From contig NZ_CP040078.1 in the NCBI RefSeq assembly GCF_005280735.1, forward strand, positions 3,410,001 to 3,474,000: a DNA stretch of 64,000 nucleotides. The letters run 5' to 3'. Positions 41,887 through 51,354 of the stretch are shown piece after piece. This stretch comes from Trinickia violacea (GTDB lineage Bacteria; Pseudomonadota; Gammaproteobacteria; Burkholderiales; Burkholderiaceae). A program made the translations under genes and the position numbers. The number at the start of each line of letters is the position of its first letter. The stretch's first letter is position 1. The notes under the pieces are model-generated. The model searched no databases, was not told where the DNA came from, and saw nothing but the letters and a program-made list of their open reading frames with translations.

Positions 41887-44714
41887 CCGTCCCGCGCTCC
41901 ACGCTCAGGCTTCAACTGCATCGAGGCTTCACGTTCGACGACGCCGCAGCGCTTCTGGACTACTTCGCCGCGCTCGGCGTGAGCCACCTGTACTTGTCGC
42001 CGATCACGGCGGCAGTGCCCGGCTCGACGCACGGCTACGACACCGTCGACTACTCGCGCGTGAATCCCGAGCTCGGCGGCGAGAGCGCGCTCGTGCGGCT
42101 GGCCGATGCCGCCCGCGCGCACCAGATGGGCCTCATCGCCGACATCGTGCCGAACCACATGGGCATCGACGGCGCGCACAACGCGTGGTGGCTCGACATC
42201 CTCGAATGGGGACGGCATAGCGCGTACAGCCGCTATTTCGACGTCGACTGGCATTCGCCTGATCCCGCGCTGCGCGGCAAGGTGCTCGCGCCGTGCCTTG
42301 GTGCGCCCTACGGCGAGGAGTTGGAAGCGGGACGGATCACGCTTCAGTTCGATCAGGATGCCATACGATTCTTCGCCGGCTACGCGCATCACGTGTTTCC
42401 GATTTGTCCGGCGGACTACGCGTCGATCCTGCAAGCCGCGGAGCACCCGGAGCTGGCGGCGCTCGCCCAAGGCTTCACCGCACTCACGCCGCAGCCTGCC
42501 GATCAACCTCGCGCGGAGGACGCCCGCAAGACGCTGCGCGAGTTCATCGCGCACGAGCACGGCATGCCGGCCATCGGCGCGCTCTTGGCCACCTACGCTC
42601 CGGATACGCCAACGGGACGCGAGCGCCTGCATCGCCTGCTCGAACGGCAGTTCTTCCGCCTCGCGTGGTGGCGCACCGCGGCGGACGAAGTGAACTGGCG
42701 GCGCTTCTTCGACGTCAGCACGCTCGCGGCCATGCGCGCGGAACGTCCGGAAGTCTTCGAGGCGACCCACGCGCTGATCTTGAGGCTGTTCTCGCTTGGC
42801 GTAATCGACGGGGTTCGCGTCGACCACGTCGACGGTCTCGTCGAGCCGCGCGAATACTGCCAGCGGTTGCGCCAGCGGCTCTCGGAAATCGAAGCGGACA
42901 GGCCGCCGCAGCTCGATGGCCAGCGCGCGTATCTGATCGTCGAAAAAATTCTGGGCCGCGGCGAAGCGCTGGCCGACGACTGGGGCGTCGACGGCACGAC
43001 CGGCTACGACTTCATGAACGACGTCGGCGCGCTGCTGCACGACGCCGACGGTGCCGCGCCGCTCACCGCGGCATGGGCCGAGATCAGCGGCAGCAAGCGT
43101 TCGTTCGCCGCCGAAGCGCTCATCGCGCGGCGCAAGATATTGACCGAGCATCTGTCGGCGGAACACGATCGCGCGACGCGCGCGCTCCATCGCATCGCGC
43201 GCGAAAACCCGGCGACGCGCGATTTCACGTTCACGGCGATACGCCGCGCGCTCGGCGAATTGGCGGTGCGATTTCCGGTGTACCGGATCTATCCGCAGAG
43301 CGGCATCCGCAGCACGACCGATGACGTCTACTTCAACCAAGCGCTTGACGCTGCGCGGCAGGCGCTGCCGCGCGCCGACTATGAAGTGCTCGAGCGCATT
43401 GGCGGATGGCTCGGCGGCAAAGCGCCGGATGAAGGGGCCGCGCAAACGCCATCGGGCGCGAACGCCCCCGCCCCTCAGCGGCGCACCGCTCCCGCGCTGT
43501 TTGCCCAGCTCACCGCGCCGCTCGCCGCGAAAGCGATCGAGGACACCGCCTGCTATCGCTATGGGCGCTTGCTGTCGCGCAACGAAGTCGGCTCGGACCC
43601 GGGCGAGTTCGCGCTATCGCTCGACGACTTTCACGCCGCCAATCTAGCGCGCGCCCAGCATTTCCCACACGCGATGCTCGCGACGGCCACGCACGACCAT
43701 AAGCGCGGCGAAGACACGCGCGCGCGTCTCGCGGTGCTGAGCGAAATCGCAGCGGAATGGAGCGCCACGCTGCACGCGTGGTCCACCTTGAATACGCCGC
43801 AACGGCGCGTGCTGAACGGCAACGATCGCGACTGGGCGCCGGGCCCGGCTGCGGAGGCGATGCTGTATCAGACGCTCGTCGGCTGCTGGCCGCTCGACCT
43901 CGACCCGAGCGACGAAGGCGGCGTGAAGGCGCTCGCGGAGCGCGTCGCCGCGTGGCAGGAGAAGGCGCTGCGCGAGGCGAAGCTGCGCACGAGCTGGTAC
44001 GCGCGCGATGAAGCGTACGAAGCGGCGTCGCGCGCGTTCCTGTTCGACATCCTCGCGCCACAGCGGCGCGACGGCTTTCTGCAAGCGCTGCCCGAGTTCG
44101 TTGCGCGCATCGGGCGCGTGGGGGCGCTCAATAGTCTGCTGCAGACGGTGCTGCGATTGACGTCGCCGGGCGTGCCGGACTTGTACCAAGGCACCGAGCT
44201 ATGGGACTTCAGCCTCGTCGATCCGGACAACCGCCGCGCGGTCGATTTTGCACAGCGTCAGGCGTGGCTTACGGGCTCGCCGCCGAGCGAGCAGCTGGCG
44301 AACTGGCGCGATGCGCGCGTCAAGCTCGGCATCGTGCATCGCGCGCTCACGTTGCGCGCGGTGTCGCCCGCGCTGTTTTTGGAAGGTTCGTATATTCCGC
44401 TGAGCGTGCGCGGCAAGCTCGCTCGTCACGTGATTGCATTTGCGCGCCGGCATGGCGATGCGTACGCGATCGTGATCGGGACGCGGTTCTCAGCCACGCT
44501 CCTCGACGCTGACCGCGATGTGCCGCATGTCGATCCGGTCAAGTGGGAAGACACCGTGGTGACGCTGCCGAAGCCGCTTGGCGCGCGCGCGTTGTTCGAC
44601 TGGCTGAGCCCGGCCGCGCCGAAAGCGGATGACGCGGGCGAGCTGTTGGTGAGCGATGCGCTGTCGGCGCTGCCGGTGGCGATATTGGTGGAGGAAGGGG
44701 TGCCGCGGGGGTGA
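41883..44714 (+). CDS. treY: Malto-oligosyltrehalose synthase
   Basis: The 943-aa GH13 enzyme turns the reducing-end linkage of maltooligosaccharides into trehalose. Motifs are TLRLQLHRGFTFDDAAALLDYFAALGVSHLYLSPI-type N-terminus (key residues LQ, F, DA, YF, LGxSHxYxSP), DIVPNHMGI, GVRVDHVDGLVEP, YLIVEKILGRGE, GTTGYDF and ATHDHKRGEDTRARLAVLSE. It is the last gene of the operon and converges with the CNNM gene at a distance of 14 bases. Confidence 0.96.
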   Translation: MTVPRSTLRLQLHRGFTFDDAAALLDYFAALGVSHLYLSPITAAVPGSTHGYDTVDYSRVNPELGGESALVRLADAARAHQMGLIADIVPNHMGIDGAHNAWWLDILEWGRHSAYSRYFDVDWHSPDPALRGKVLAPCLGAPYGEELEAGRITLQFDQDAIRFFAGYAHHVFPICPADYASILQAAEHPELAALAQGFTALTPQPADQPRAEDARKTLREFIAHEHGMPAIGALLATYAPDTPTGRERLHRLLERQFFRLAWWRTAADEVNWRRFFDVSTLAAMRAERPEVFEATHALILRLFSLGVIDGVRVDHVDGLVEPREYCQRLRQRLSEIEADRPPQLDGQRAYLIVEKILGRGEALADDWGVDGTTGYDFMNDVGALLHDADGAAPLTAAWAEISGSKRSFAAEALIARRKILTEHLSAEHDRATRALHRIARENPATRDFTFTAIRRALGELAVRFPVYRIYPQSGIRSTTDDVYFNQALDAARQALPRADYEVLERIGGWLGGKAPDEGAAQTPSGANAPAPQRRTAPALFAQLTAPLAAKAIEDTACYRYGRLLSRNEVGSDPGEFALSLDDFHAANLARAQHFPHAMLATATHDHKRGEDTRARLAVLSEIAAEWSATLHAWSTLNTPQRRVLNGNDRDWAPGPAAEAMLYQTLVGCWPLDLDPSDEGGVKALAERVAAWQEKALREAKLRTSWYARDEAYEAASRAFLFDILAPQRRDGFLQALPEFVARIGRVGALNSLLQTVLRLTSPGVPDLYQGTELWDFSLVDPDNRRAVDFAQRQAWLTGSPPSEQLANWRDARVKLGIVHRALTLRAVSPALFLEGSYIPLSVRGKLARHVIAFARRHGDAYAIVIGTRFSATLLDADRDVPHVDPVKWEDTVVTLPKPLGARALFDWLSPAAPKADDAGELLVSDALSALPVAILVEEGVPRG

Positions 44715-44728
44715 TCGGGCGGTCTACG

Positions 44729-46063
44729 TCACCCCCCCTCATCCTCAAACGCCTTCGGATACACCCGCACGAGCACGATCCGCGGCCCGTGCATCTTCTT
44801 CACGACGACATCGAAGTGTTCGAACTCGACGCGCTGTCCTTCGGACGGCAAATCATTGAGCGCATGAATCACCAGGCCGCCGACCGATTCCGCCGCCCCC
44901 TCGTCGATATCGATGCCGAGCACGCGCTCGAGCGACACCACCGGCAAGCTCCCCTTGCCCATCAGCGTGCCGTCGTCCATGCGCGTCCAGTCGGCGTCGC
45001 CCTGGCGGAATTCGTCGTGAATCTGGCCGACCAGCGCGCCGAGCAAGTTGTCGAGCGTGAGGAAGCCGATCGGCTTCTGATGCTTGCGGCCGACCAGCGC
45101 AAAATGCGGCGCACCGCGGCGAAAGCGGCGAAAGAGCTCGAGCGCGGGCGCATCGGGCCTGACGTATTGAACGGGGCGCACGTAGTCGGACAGATCGTCG
45201 AGCGTCGAGCCCGCGTGGCGCGCGAGCAGCAAGTCCTTCAAGTGGATCAGGCCGGCGACGCGCTCGCCCGACGCGTCCTCGAACAACGGATAGCGGCTGA
45301 AGCGGTGGCGCGCGACGACCTGCATGTTGTCGCGCAGCGGCACGTCGCGGCGCAGGCCGATCATCTCGTGCGCGGGGCGCATCAAGTCCGACACCGTCAT
45401 CGACGAGAAGTCGAGCGAATGCGCAAGCGTGTTCCATTCGTCTGCGTTATAGGCGACGCGCGGCGTCGGGCCGCTCGCGCCGCGGCGGCCGCGCAGGATG
45501 AGCTTGAGCTCGTCGGTCGAGTAGTGCGAGTCGCCGCCGTGATCCGCCGACAAGCCCGCGATCTTGAGCACCCAGTTCGCGCTCGTGTTGAGCACCCAGA
45601 TCGCCGGATACATCGCCCAATAGAAGCCATAGAGCGGCACCGCCACCCACAGCGCGACCTGCTCGGACTGCCGGATCGCCATCGACTTCGGCGCCAGCTC
45701 GCCGACGACGATGTGCAGGAACGAAATTACGGAAAACGCGAAGAAGAGCGAGATCGCATGCGTCAGATTGGGCGACGTGATGCCAAGGAGGCTGAAGACC
45801 GGCGACAGCAGATTCGCGAAGGCCGGCTCGCCGATCCAGCCGAGACCGAGGGAAGCGAGCGTGATGCCGAGCTGGCACGCTGACAGGTAGGCATCGAGCC
45901 GCCCATGCACCGTGCCGAGCAGACGGCCGCGGATGCCGTTCTTGCGCGCAAGCGCCTGCACGCGCGTGGACCGCAGTTTGACGAGTCCGAACTCGGCCGC
46001 GACGAAAAAGCCGTTGAGGGCAACCAGCAACAACGCGCCGATCAAGGCGACGATCTGAATCAA
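44729..46063 (-). CDS. CNNM/CorC-type membrane protein (DUF21-CBS-CorC domain)
   Basis: A 444-aa inner-membrane protein. The N-terminal DUF21/CNNM domain has four hydrophobic segments (IVALIGALLLVALNGFFVAAEFGLVKLR to HIVVGELAPKSMAI). A CBS pair follows at about 210-330 (DLMRPAHEMIGLRRDVPL, FLTLDNLLGALVGQIHDEF), then a C-terminal CorC/HlyC domain. Relatives handle magnesium or cobalt export; the old name hemolysin is misleading. It is separated from glgE-treY by only 14 bases but on the opposite strand, so it is unlinked functionally. Confidence 0.9.
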   Translation of the reverse strand: MIQIVALIGALLLVALNGFFVAAEFGLVKLRSTRVQALARKNGIRGRLLGTVHGRLDAYLSACQLGITLASLGLGWIGEPAFANLLSPVFSLLGITSPNLTHAISLFFAFSVISFLHIVVGELAPKSMAIRQSEQVALWVAVPLYGFYWAMYPAIWVLNTSANWVLKIAGLSADHGGDSHYSTDELKLILRGRRGASGPTPRVAYNADEWNTLAHSLDFSSMTVSDLMRPAHEMIGLRRDVPLRDNMQVVARHRFSRYPLFEDASGERVAGLIHLKDLLLARHAGSTLDDLSDYVRPVQYVRPDAPALELFRRFRRGAPHFALVGRKHQKPIGFLTLDNLLGALVGQIHDEFRQGDADWTRMDDGTLMGKGSLPVVSLERVLGIDIDEGAAESVGGLVIHALNDLPSEGQRVEFEHFDVVVKKMHGPRIVLVRVYPKAFEDEGG

Positions 46064-46192
46064 AGCGAGGGGCTCCGGAAATGAAAGGCTCTCAGTATAG
46101 GGCCCGGCAGCCGGAGCCGAAAAAACGGCGACGTCGATGAGATGCGAAGAGTGTGTCGGCCGGCCCCCATCCTCGATGCACGGCTGGCGCGC

Positions 46193-46957
46193 TCAAGCGG
46201 CGAGCGGAACGCGCAGCGTCAGCGTGGATTGTTCGCCGTCGGCGGCTTCGCCCTGTTTAAACAGGCCGCCATGCGCCGTCGCGACGCGTTGCGGCAGCGC
46301 AAGCACCCACGCAATACGTCCGGCTTCGCGCGGGTGCGTCGCTTGTTTGCAGGCGAACGGCTCGAAGGCGTGCGGCAGCTCGCCGTTGCCGAGCGCGGCG
46401 AAGCTCATGGTGTGCGTGACCTCGACCTGCCAATGCCCCCCCTCGATCACGCTCGCGACCCTCACCGCCGCGGCGGGTGCGCTCGCTTCGACCGCGAACG
46501 TCAGCATCGTCCACAACGCCTGCGCTAGACGCTCGCGGTCGCCGTCGAGCGTTTCGCCGTCGAGCGGCGACTCGATCGAAAGCGAGACGCGCCGCGCGTC
46601 GGCAAGCATCGCCCGCCCTTCGTAGGCGACGCGCTCGACGAGCGCCCGCAGCGCAAACGGTTCGCGCACGAGCGGGAGCGTCTTGGTCTGCGCGCGCGTG
46701 CTGTCGACCACGTCCTCCAGCAGCTTCACCTGCTGATCGACGCCGGAGCGGATCCCCGTAAGCGCGCGCTGCGCGGATGCGTCGCCCGCATCGAGCTTGC
46801 GCTCGAGCACATACGCCCAGCTATGGATCGCGTTCAGCGGGCTGCGCACATCGTGCGACACGAGCGACAGCACATGGTCGCGCATGAAGAGCGCCGCCTC
46901 GGCGGACAGGCGCGCGAAGCGCTCGTCAAGCGCGGCATCGTCGGCAGGAGAAGGCAT
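46193..46957 (-). CDS. Orphan histidine-kinase-like protein with degenerate ATPase domain
   Basis: A 254-aa soluble protein. The dimerisation/phosphoacceptor domain is good (SLVSHDVRSPLNAIHSWAYVLERKL, with the H-box His at about residue 33). In the region that should be the HATPase_c domain, the N-box has no Asn (ALWTMLTFAVEAS) and the D-x-G-x-G loop is absent. The closing strand GEQSTLTLRVPLAA remains. ATP binding is thus doubtful; it may act as a phosphotransfer or partner protein rather than a kinase. No sensor domain, membrane helix or response regulator adjoins. The ATG at 46957 has GGAGAAGG upstream; the frame extends to 47068 without support. It is divergent from the FKBP gene. Confidence 0.75.
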   Translation of the reverse strand: MPSPADDAALDERFARLSAEAALFMRDHVLSLVSHDVRSPLNAIHSWAYVLERKLDAGDASAQRALTGIRSGVDQQVKLLEDVVDSTRAQTKTLPLVREPFALRALVERVAYEGRAMLADARRVSLSIESPLDGETLDGDRERLAQALWTMLTFAVEASAPAAAVRVASVIEGGHWQVEVTHTMSFAALGNGELPHAFEPFACKQATHPREAGRIAWVLALPQRVATAHGGLFKQGEAADGEQSTLTLRVPLAA

Positions 46958-47086
46958 CGTCACAGTCGATCCTCGTACGCTCGAAGGAAAGAAAAAACCA
47001 TTATAGGCACGGCAGCACGCGCGGCGGCCGCGTACTGCGGCCCGAACGCCTACAATGACGGTTTCCAATATTTACGGGAGGAATCC

Positions 47087-47428
47087 ATGTCGATCGTCAC
47101 CACCGAATCCGGCCTCAAATATGAAGATCTGACCGAAGGCACGGGCGCCGAAGCGGTCGCCGGTAAAACTGTCAGCGTCCACTACACGGGCTGGCTGACC
47201 GACGGTCAAAAGTTCGATTCGAGCAAGGACCGCAACGACCCGTTCGCCTTCGTGCTCGGCGGCGGGATGGTGATCAAGGGCTGGGACGAGGGCGTCCAGG
47301 GCATGAAGGTAGGCGGCGTGCGACGCCTGACGATTCCGCCCCAACTCGGCTATGGCGTGCGCGGCGCGGGCGGCGTGATTCCGCCGAACGCGACGCTCGT
47401 GTTCGAAGTGGAATTGCTCGACGTTTGA
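47087..47428 (+). CDS. FKBP-type peptidyl-prolyl cis-trans isomerase
   Basis: The 113-aa single-domain cytoplasmic FKBP has no signal peptide. Signatures are GKTVSVHYTGWLTDGQKFDSS, the active-site loop FAFVLGGGMVIKGWDEG, GMKVGGVRRLTIPPQLGYG and IPPNATLVFEVELL. GGGAGGA lies at 47076-47082, and a TACAAT box at 47051-47056 is a possible -10. Such small FKBPs assist proline-limited folding. The AraC gene starts 10 bases downstream, so the two may be cotranscribed. Confidence 0.94.
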   Translation: MSIVTTESGLKYEDLTEGTGAEAVAGKTVSVHYTGWLTDGQKFDSSKDRNDPFAFVLGGGMVIKGWDEGVQGMKVGGVRRLTIPPQLGYGVRGAGGVIPPNATLVFEVELLDV

Positions 47429-47438
47429 AACGCGTGTC

Positions 47439-48230
47439 ATGAATCCCGCCCACTCCCACGAACCGTTGCTGTCGCCGGCCGTTTCGCTGCGCCGCTATGG
47501 CGTCGTTGAAGCGTCGGACGTGCACGACTATCACCAGATCGTGCTCGGGCTCGACGGTTCGATGGAGATGGCGGTGGACGGCATCGGGCAACGCATCGAT
47601 CGCCGTTCCGCGTGGCTCGTGCCGGCCGGCGCGCGCCACGACTATGCGGGCATCGGCGAGAACCGCCAGCTCGTGCTCGACTTGCCGGCGGCATCGCTCG
47701 CGGTGCCCGAGCGGCTGTTCGATCGAGCCCGCGCCGTGACGATCGACGCGTCGCTGACCCTGCTCGTGCGCAACGTCGCGGCGAGCGCGGCGGGCCGCGC
47801 TCCGACCAGCCACGCGCTCGACGCGCATCGTTTCCACTGGGATGCCGCTGCGCGCCTGTGCGCCGCACTCGTCGCCGATCCGAACACGACGCTGCCCGCC
47901 GCCGGGCTCGCGGGGCTGGATTACGCGCGCATCGACCGATGGTTGCGCGCGCATCTAGCGGAGCCGCTGCGCATCGCGGACCTCGCCGCGCATTGCGGCT
48001 TTGGCATGCGCCGCTTCCATCAGTTGTTCATCGAGGCGTTCGGCGAGACGCCGCATCGCTACTTGCAGCGCCTGCGGCTCGATACCGCGCTCGCGCTGCT
48101 CAACGATCCGCGCAATACGCTCACCGATGTCGCACTGCAAGTCGGGTTCGGCGATCAGAGCGCGTTCACGCATGCGTTCACGCGGCGTTTCGGGCGCGCG
48201 CCTGGACAGTGGCGAACCGGGCGGCATTAA
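47439..48230 (+). CDS. AraC family transcriptional regulator
   Basis: The 263-aa regulator has an N-terminal cupin-like sensing domain (HDYHQIVLGLDGSMEMAVDG, RSAWLVPAGARHDYAG). The C-terminal double helix-turn-helix at about 165-260 has LRIADLAAHCGFGMRRFHQLF and LTDVALQVGFGDQSAFTHAFTRRFGRAPGQW. The last motif is the classic AraC signature. The ligand and targets are unknown. It lies 10 bases after the FKBP gene. Confidence 0.9.
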   Translation: MNPAHSHEPLLSPAVSLRRYGVVEASDVHDYHQIVLGLDGSMEMAVDGIGQRIDRRSAWLVPAGARHDYAGIGENRQLVLDLPAASLAVPERLFDRARAVTIDASLTLLVRNVAASAAGRAPTSHALDAHRFHWDAAARLCAALVADPNTTLPAAGLAGLDYARIDRWLRAHLAEPLRIADLAAHCGFGMRRFHQLFIEAFGETPHRYLQRLRLDTALALLNDPRNTLTDVALQVGFGDQSAFTHAFTRRFGRAPGQWRTGRH

Positions 48231-48257
48231 AGCGCGCCACCGCCCAGGGCTCCGGTC

Positions 48258-49448
48258 TCAGCCCTCGAGCCCACGCGCCAGATCACGGCAAATGTCGCCC
48301 GCATTCTCCAGCCCGATAGCGAGCCGGATCACGCCTTCGGTGATGCCCGACGCCTCGCGCGCCTCGGGCGTGACGCGGCTGTGCGTCGTCGTCGCGGGGT
48401 GCGTGATCGTCGTGCGCGTATCGCCGAGGTTAGCCGTGATCGAGCAGATCTTGGTGCCGTCGATCACGCGCCACGCGTTCTCGCGCTGCTTCTCGGGCGT
48501 ATCGCCCTTCAATTCGAGCGCGACGACCGCACCGCCCGCGCTCTGCTGACGCTTCGCGATCTCGTACTGCGGATGCGATTCGAGCCCCGGATACCAGACG
48601 CGATTGACCGCCGGATGCGACTCGAGGAAACGCGCGACTTCGAGCGCACTCGCCGACTGACGCTCGACGCGCAGCGACAGCGTCTCCATCCCCTTGAGCA
48701 GCACCCACGCGTTGAACGCGGAGAGCGTCGGCCCGGCGCTGCGCACGAACGGGAACACCTTCTCCATGATGAATGACTTGGTGCCGACGAGCGCGCCGCC
48801 AAGCACACGCCCCTGCCCGTCGAGAAACTTGGTGGCCGAATGCATGACGACATCGGCGCCGAGCTTGATCGGCTGCTGCAGCGCCGGGCTGCAGAACGAG
48901 TTGTCGACGACGAAGATCGCGTTCGACGCCTTCGCGATCTTGCCGATCGCTTCGATGTCGGCGAGCTCGCAGAGCGGGTTCGTCGGCGTTTCGAGGAAGA
49001 ACATCTTCGTCTCGGGACGCACGGCGTTCTTCCATGCGTCGAGGTCGTTCGGATCGACGAAGGTCGTCGTGATGCCGAAGCGCGAGAAGATCTGCGAGAA
49101 CATGCCGAGCGTCGAGCCGAACAGGCTCTGCGAGCTGACCATGTGATCGCCCGCGTTCATCGCGGCCATCACGACCGACAAAATCGCGCTCATCCCCGAA
49201 GCCGTCGCCATGCACGCCTCGCCGCCTTCGAGCGCGGCGAGACGCTCTTCGAACATCGTCACCGTCGGATTCGTGAAGCGCGAGTACGTGTAGTAGTCCT
49301 CGGAGTGCTTGAAGCGCTCGGCTGCCTGCGCCGCGCTCGTGAAGCAAAAGCTCGACGTGAGGAAGAGCGCTTCCGAATGCTCGTTGTATTCGGTGCGAAG
49401 GGTGCCCGAGCGCACGGCGAGGGTGTCGAAGTTCAGGGAGTCATCCAT
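48258..49448 (-). CDS. metZ: O-succinylhomoserine sulfhydrylase
   Basis: The 396-aa PLP enzyme of the Cys/Met family makes homocysteine directly from O-succinylhomoserine and sulfide. Features are YYTYSRFTNPTVTMFEERLAALEGGE, the PLP region VVDNSFCSPALQQPIKLGADVVMHSATKFLDG with the Schiff-base lysine, and SITANLGDTRTTITHPATTTH. The PLP-family members metB and metY are alternatives, but the Burkholderia order after purF and the sequence favour MetZ. The ATG at 49448 is chosen over the open frame to 49601, which would run into the terminator. It is transcribed separately from purF. Confidence 0.9.
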   Translation of the reverse strand: MDDSLNFDTLAVRSGTLRTEYNEHSEALFLTSSFCFTSAAQAAERFKHSEDYYTYSRFTNPTVTMFEERLAALEGGEACMATASGMSAILSVVMAAMNAGDHMVSSQSLFGSTLGMFSQIFSRFGITTTFVDPNDLDAWKNAVRPETKMFFLETPTNPLCELADIEAIGKIAKASNAIFVVDNSFCSPALQQPIKLGADVVMHSATKFLDGQGRVLGGALVGTKSFIMEKVFPFVRSAGPTLSAFNAWVLLKGMETLSLRVERQSASALEVARFLESHPAVNRVWYPGLESHPQYEIAKRQQSAGGAVVALELKGDTPEKQRENAWRVIDGTKICSITANLGDTRTTITHPATTTHSRVTPEAREASGITEGVIRLAIGLENAGDICRDLARGLEG

Positions 49449-49750
49449 GTTCGTTGTCTTTCCGCGTTGTGTTTCGTTCGTGAACTGCAAACTGCGCTGC
49501 AACTGAGCTGCAAACTGAGCGGCCAACAAAAAGCCCGCTTCGCGTCGGCATAAGCGGGCTTCGGGGGTGTCACGGCGGAAAGCGTCGGGCGGCGGTGCCA
49601 CCCTTTCGCTTTAGCTGTTTTCGGGTTGCCCCGCGTCCGCAAGCTGAAATCAAATCGACGCTGAATCGCATCCTAGCATGGCGGCGGCATCCTTGCGGTG
49701 ATGTCGCGCATCGATGCCGCCTCATGCTCGCCTCATGCCGAGGCTCGCGC
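49449..49750 (-). promoter_or_regulatory. Leader and promoter region of metZ, downstream of purF
   Basis: This 302-base gap holds no gene. It contains the purF terminator at 49531-49561. Closer to metZ, an iterated AACTGCAAACTG / GAGCTGCAAACTG stretch lies at about 49482-49520, perhaps from slippage or a regulator-binding tandem. I see no recognisable SAM or SAH riboswitch. Confidence 0.4.
49524..49561 (-). terminator. Intrinsic terminator after purF
   Basis: On the minus strand the stem AAGCCCGCTT / AAGCGGGCTT (10 bp, 11-base loop) is followed directly by TTTTTG. This is a classic rho-independent terminator about 190 bases past the purF stop. Confidence 0.88.
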
Positions 49751-51298
49751 TTACTCCACCGACAACTGCAAGTGCAATTGCGAGCGCGACGAGCCGCCGT
49801 CCACCGCATCGCTTGCCGCGTCGCGGTCCGACAGCGAGTCCGGCGCGAGCCGCGCGCGTTCGATCGCGTCGAGATACTCGGACGTCACGTCGCCGGTGAT
49901 GTAGTCGCCGTCGAAGCACGACGCCTCGAAGTGCGACAGCGCCGGATTGATGTCGTGCACCGCTTGCTTCAACGCGTCCACGTCCTGATAGACGAGGTAG
50001 TCGGCGCCGATGATTTTCGCGACTTCGTCGTCCGTGCGGCCGTGCGCGACGAGCTCGCCACGCGTCGGCATGTCGATGCCGTAGACGTTCGGGAACTTCA
50101 CAGGCGGCGCCGCCGACGCGAAGATCACCTTGTTCGCGCCCGCATCGCGCGCCATCTGCACGATCTCGTGCGAAGTGGTGCCGCGCACGATCGAATCATC
50201 GACGATCAGCACGTTCTTGCCCTTGAACTCGATCGCCATCGCATTGAGCTTCTGGCGCACCGATTTCTTGCGCACCGCCTGGCCCGGCATGATGAACGTC
50301 CGGCCCACATAGCGGTTCTTGAAGAAGCCCTCGCGATACTCGACGCCGAGCTTCGCCGCGACCTGCATCGCCGCGGGGCGCGACGAATCGGGAATCGGCA
50401 TCACGACGTCGATCCCGACGTCCGGCAATTCGCGCTTGATCTTCTCGGCGAGATAGTCGCCCATGCGCAGACGCACGTTGTAAACCGGCACGCCGTCGAG
50501 CACCGAGTCCGGCCGCGCCAGATACACGTATTCGAAGATGCAGGGGTTCAGGCTCGGCTTCTCGGCGCATTGCTGGCTATGCAGGTTGCCGTCGATATCG
50601 ATGAACACCGCTTCGCCCGGCGCCAGGTCGCGCACGAATTCGAAGCCGATGCCTTCGACCGCCACCGATTCCGACGCCACCATCCACTCGACGCCGTGCG
50701 CCGTTTCCTGCTTGCCGATGCAAAGGGGGCGGATGCCGAACGGATCGCGGAACGCCAGCAGACCGTAGCCCGCGATCAGCGACACGATCGCGTACGAGCC
50801 GCGCACGCGCCGATGCACGCCCGACACCGCCTTGAACACCGCCGCCGGATCGAGCTGCAGGCCCGAGCTGGAGAGCTGCAACTCGTGCGCGAGCACATTC
50901 AGCAGCACTTCGGTATCGGAATTGGTGTTGATGTGGCGGCGGTCGATGCGGAACATCTCGTCTTTCAACTGCTGCCAGTTCGTCAGGTTGCCGTTGTGCG
51001 CGAGGATGATGCCGAACGGCGCGTTCACGTAGAACGGCTGTGCCTCCTCTTCACTCGACGCGGAACCCGCGGTCGGGTAGCGCACCTGGCCGATGCCGGC
51101 CGTGCCTGGCAGGCTGCGCATGTTGCGCGTGCGGAACACGTCGCGCACCATGCCGTTCGCCTTGTACATATGGAAGTTGCTGCCGTTCGCCGTTGCGATG
51201 CCGGCGGCGTCCTGACCGCGGTGCTGCAGAAGCAGCAGGCTGTCATAGATCAGCTGATTGACGGGGGACTGGGAAACTACGCCTACGATGCCGCACAT
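49751..51298 (-). CDS. purF: Amidophosphoribosyltransferase
   Basis: The 515-aa enzyme catalyses the first committed step of purine synthesis (PRPP plus glutamine to phosphoribosylamine). It begins MCGIVGVVSQSPVNQ, so Cys2 becomes the N-terminal nucleophile after Met removal, without the propeptide of the Bacillus type. The glutaminase domain has LLQHRGQDAAGI and LAHNGNLTN. The phosphoribosyltransferase domain has the PRPP loop VLIVDDSIVRGTTS. It follows cvpA by 56 bases, the widely conserved cvpA-purF pairing. Confidence 0.97.
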   Translation of the reverse strand: MCGIVGVVSQSPVNQLIYDSLLLLQHRGQDAAGIATANGSNFHMYKANGMVRDVFRTRNMRSLPGTAGIGQVRYPTAGSASSEEEAQPFYVNAPFGIILAHNGNLTNWQQLKDEMFRIDRRHINTNSDTEVLLNVLAHELQLSSSGLQLDPAAVFKAVSGVHRRVRGSYAIVSLIAGYGLLAFRDPFGIRPLCIGKQETAHGVEWMVASESVAVEGIGFEFVRDLAPGEAVFIDIDGNLHSQQCAEKPSLNPCIFEYVYLARPDSVLDGVPVYNVRLRMGDYLAEKIKRELPDVGIDVVMPIPDSSRPAAMQVAAKLGVEYREGFFKNRYVGRTFIMPGQAVRKKSVRQKLNAMAIEFKGKNVLIVDDSIVRGTTSHEIVQMARDAGANKVIFASAAPPVKFPNVYGIDMPTRGELVAHGRTDDEVAKIIGADYLVYQDVDALKQAVHDINPALSHFEASCFDGDYITGDVTSEYLDAIERARLAPDSLSDRDAASDAVDGGSSRSQLHLQLSVE

Positions 51299-51354
51299 GG
51301 CATGTCCTTCAAAAATACGAAAAGGGGACTGCGGAATCGCTGCAGGCTGCCGAA

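Noticed and set aside
49449..49750. SAM or SAH riboswitch upstream of metZ
   Set aside because: The structured element present is a plain terminator with T-tract for purF; no conserved riboswitch core could be recognised.
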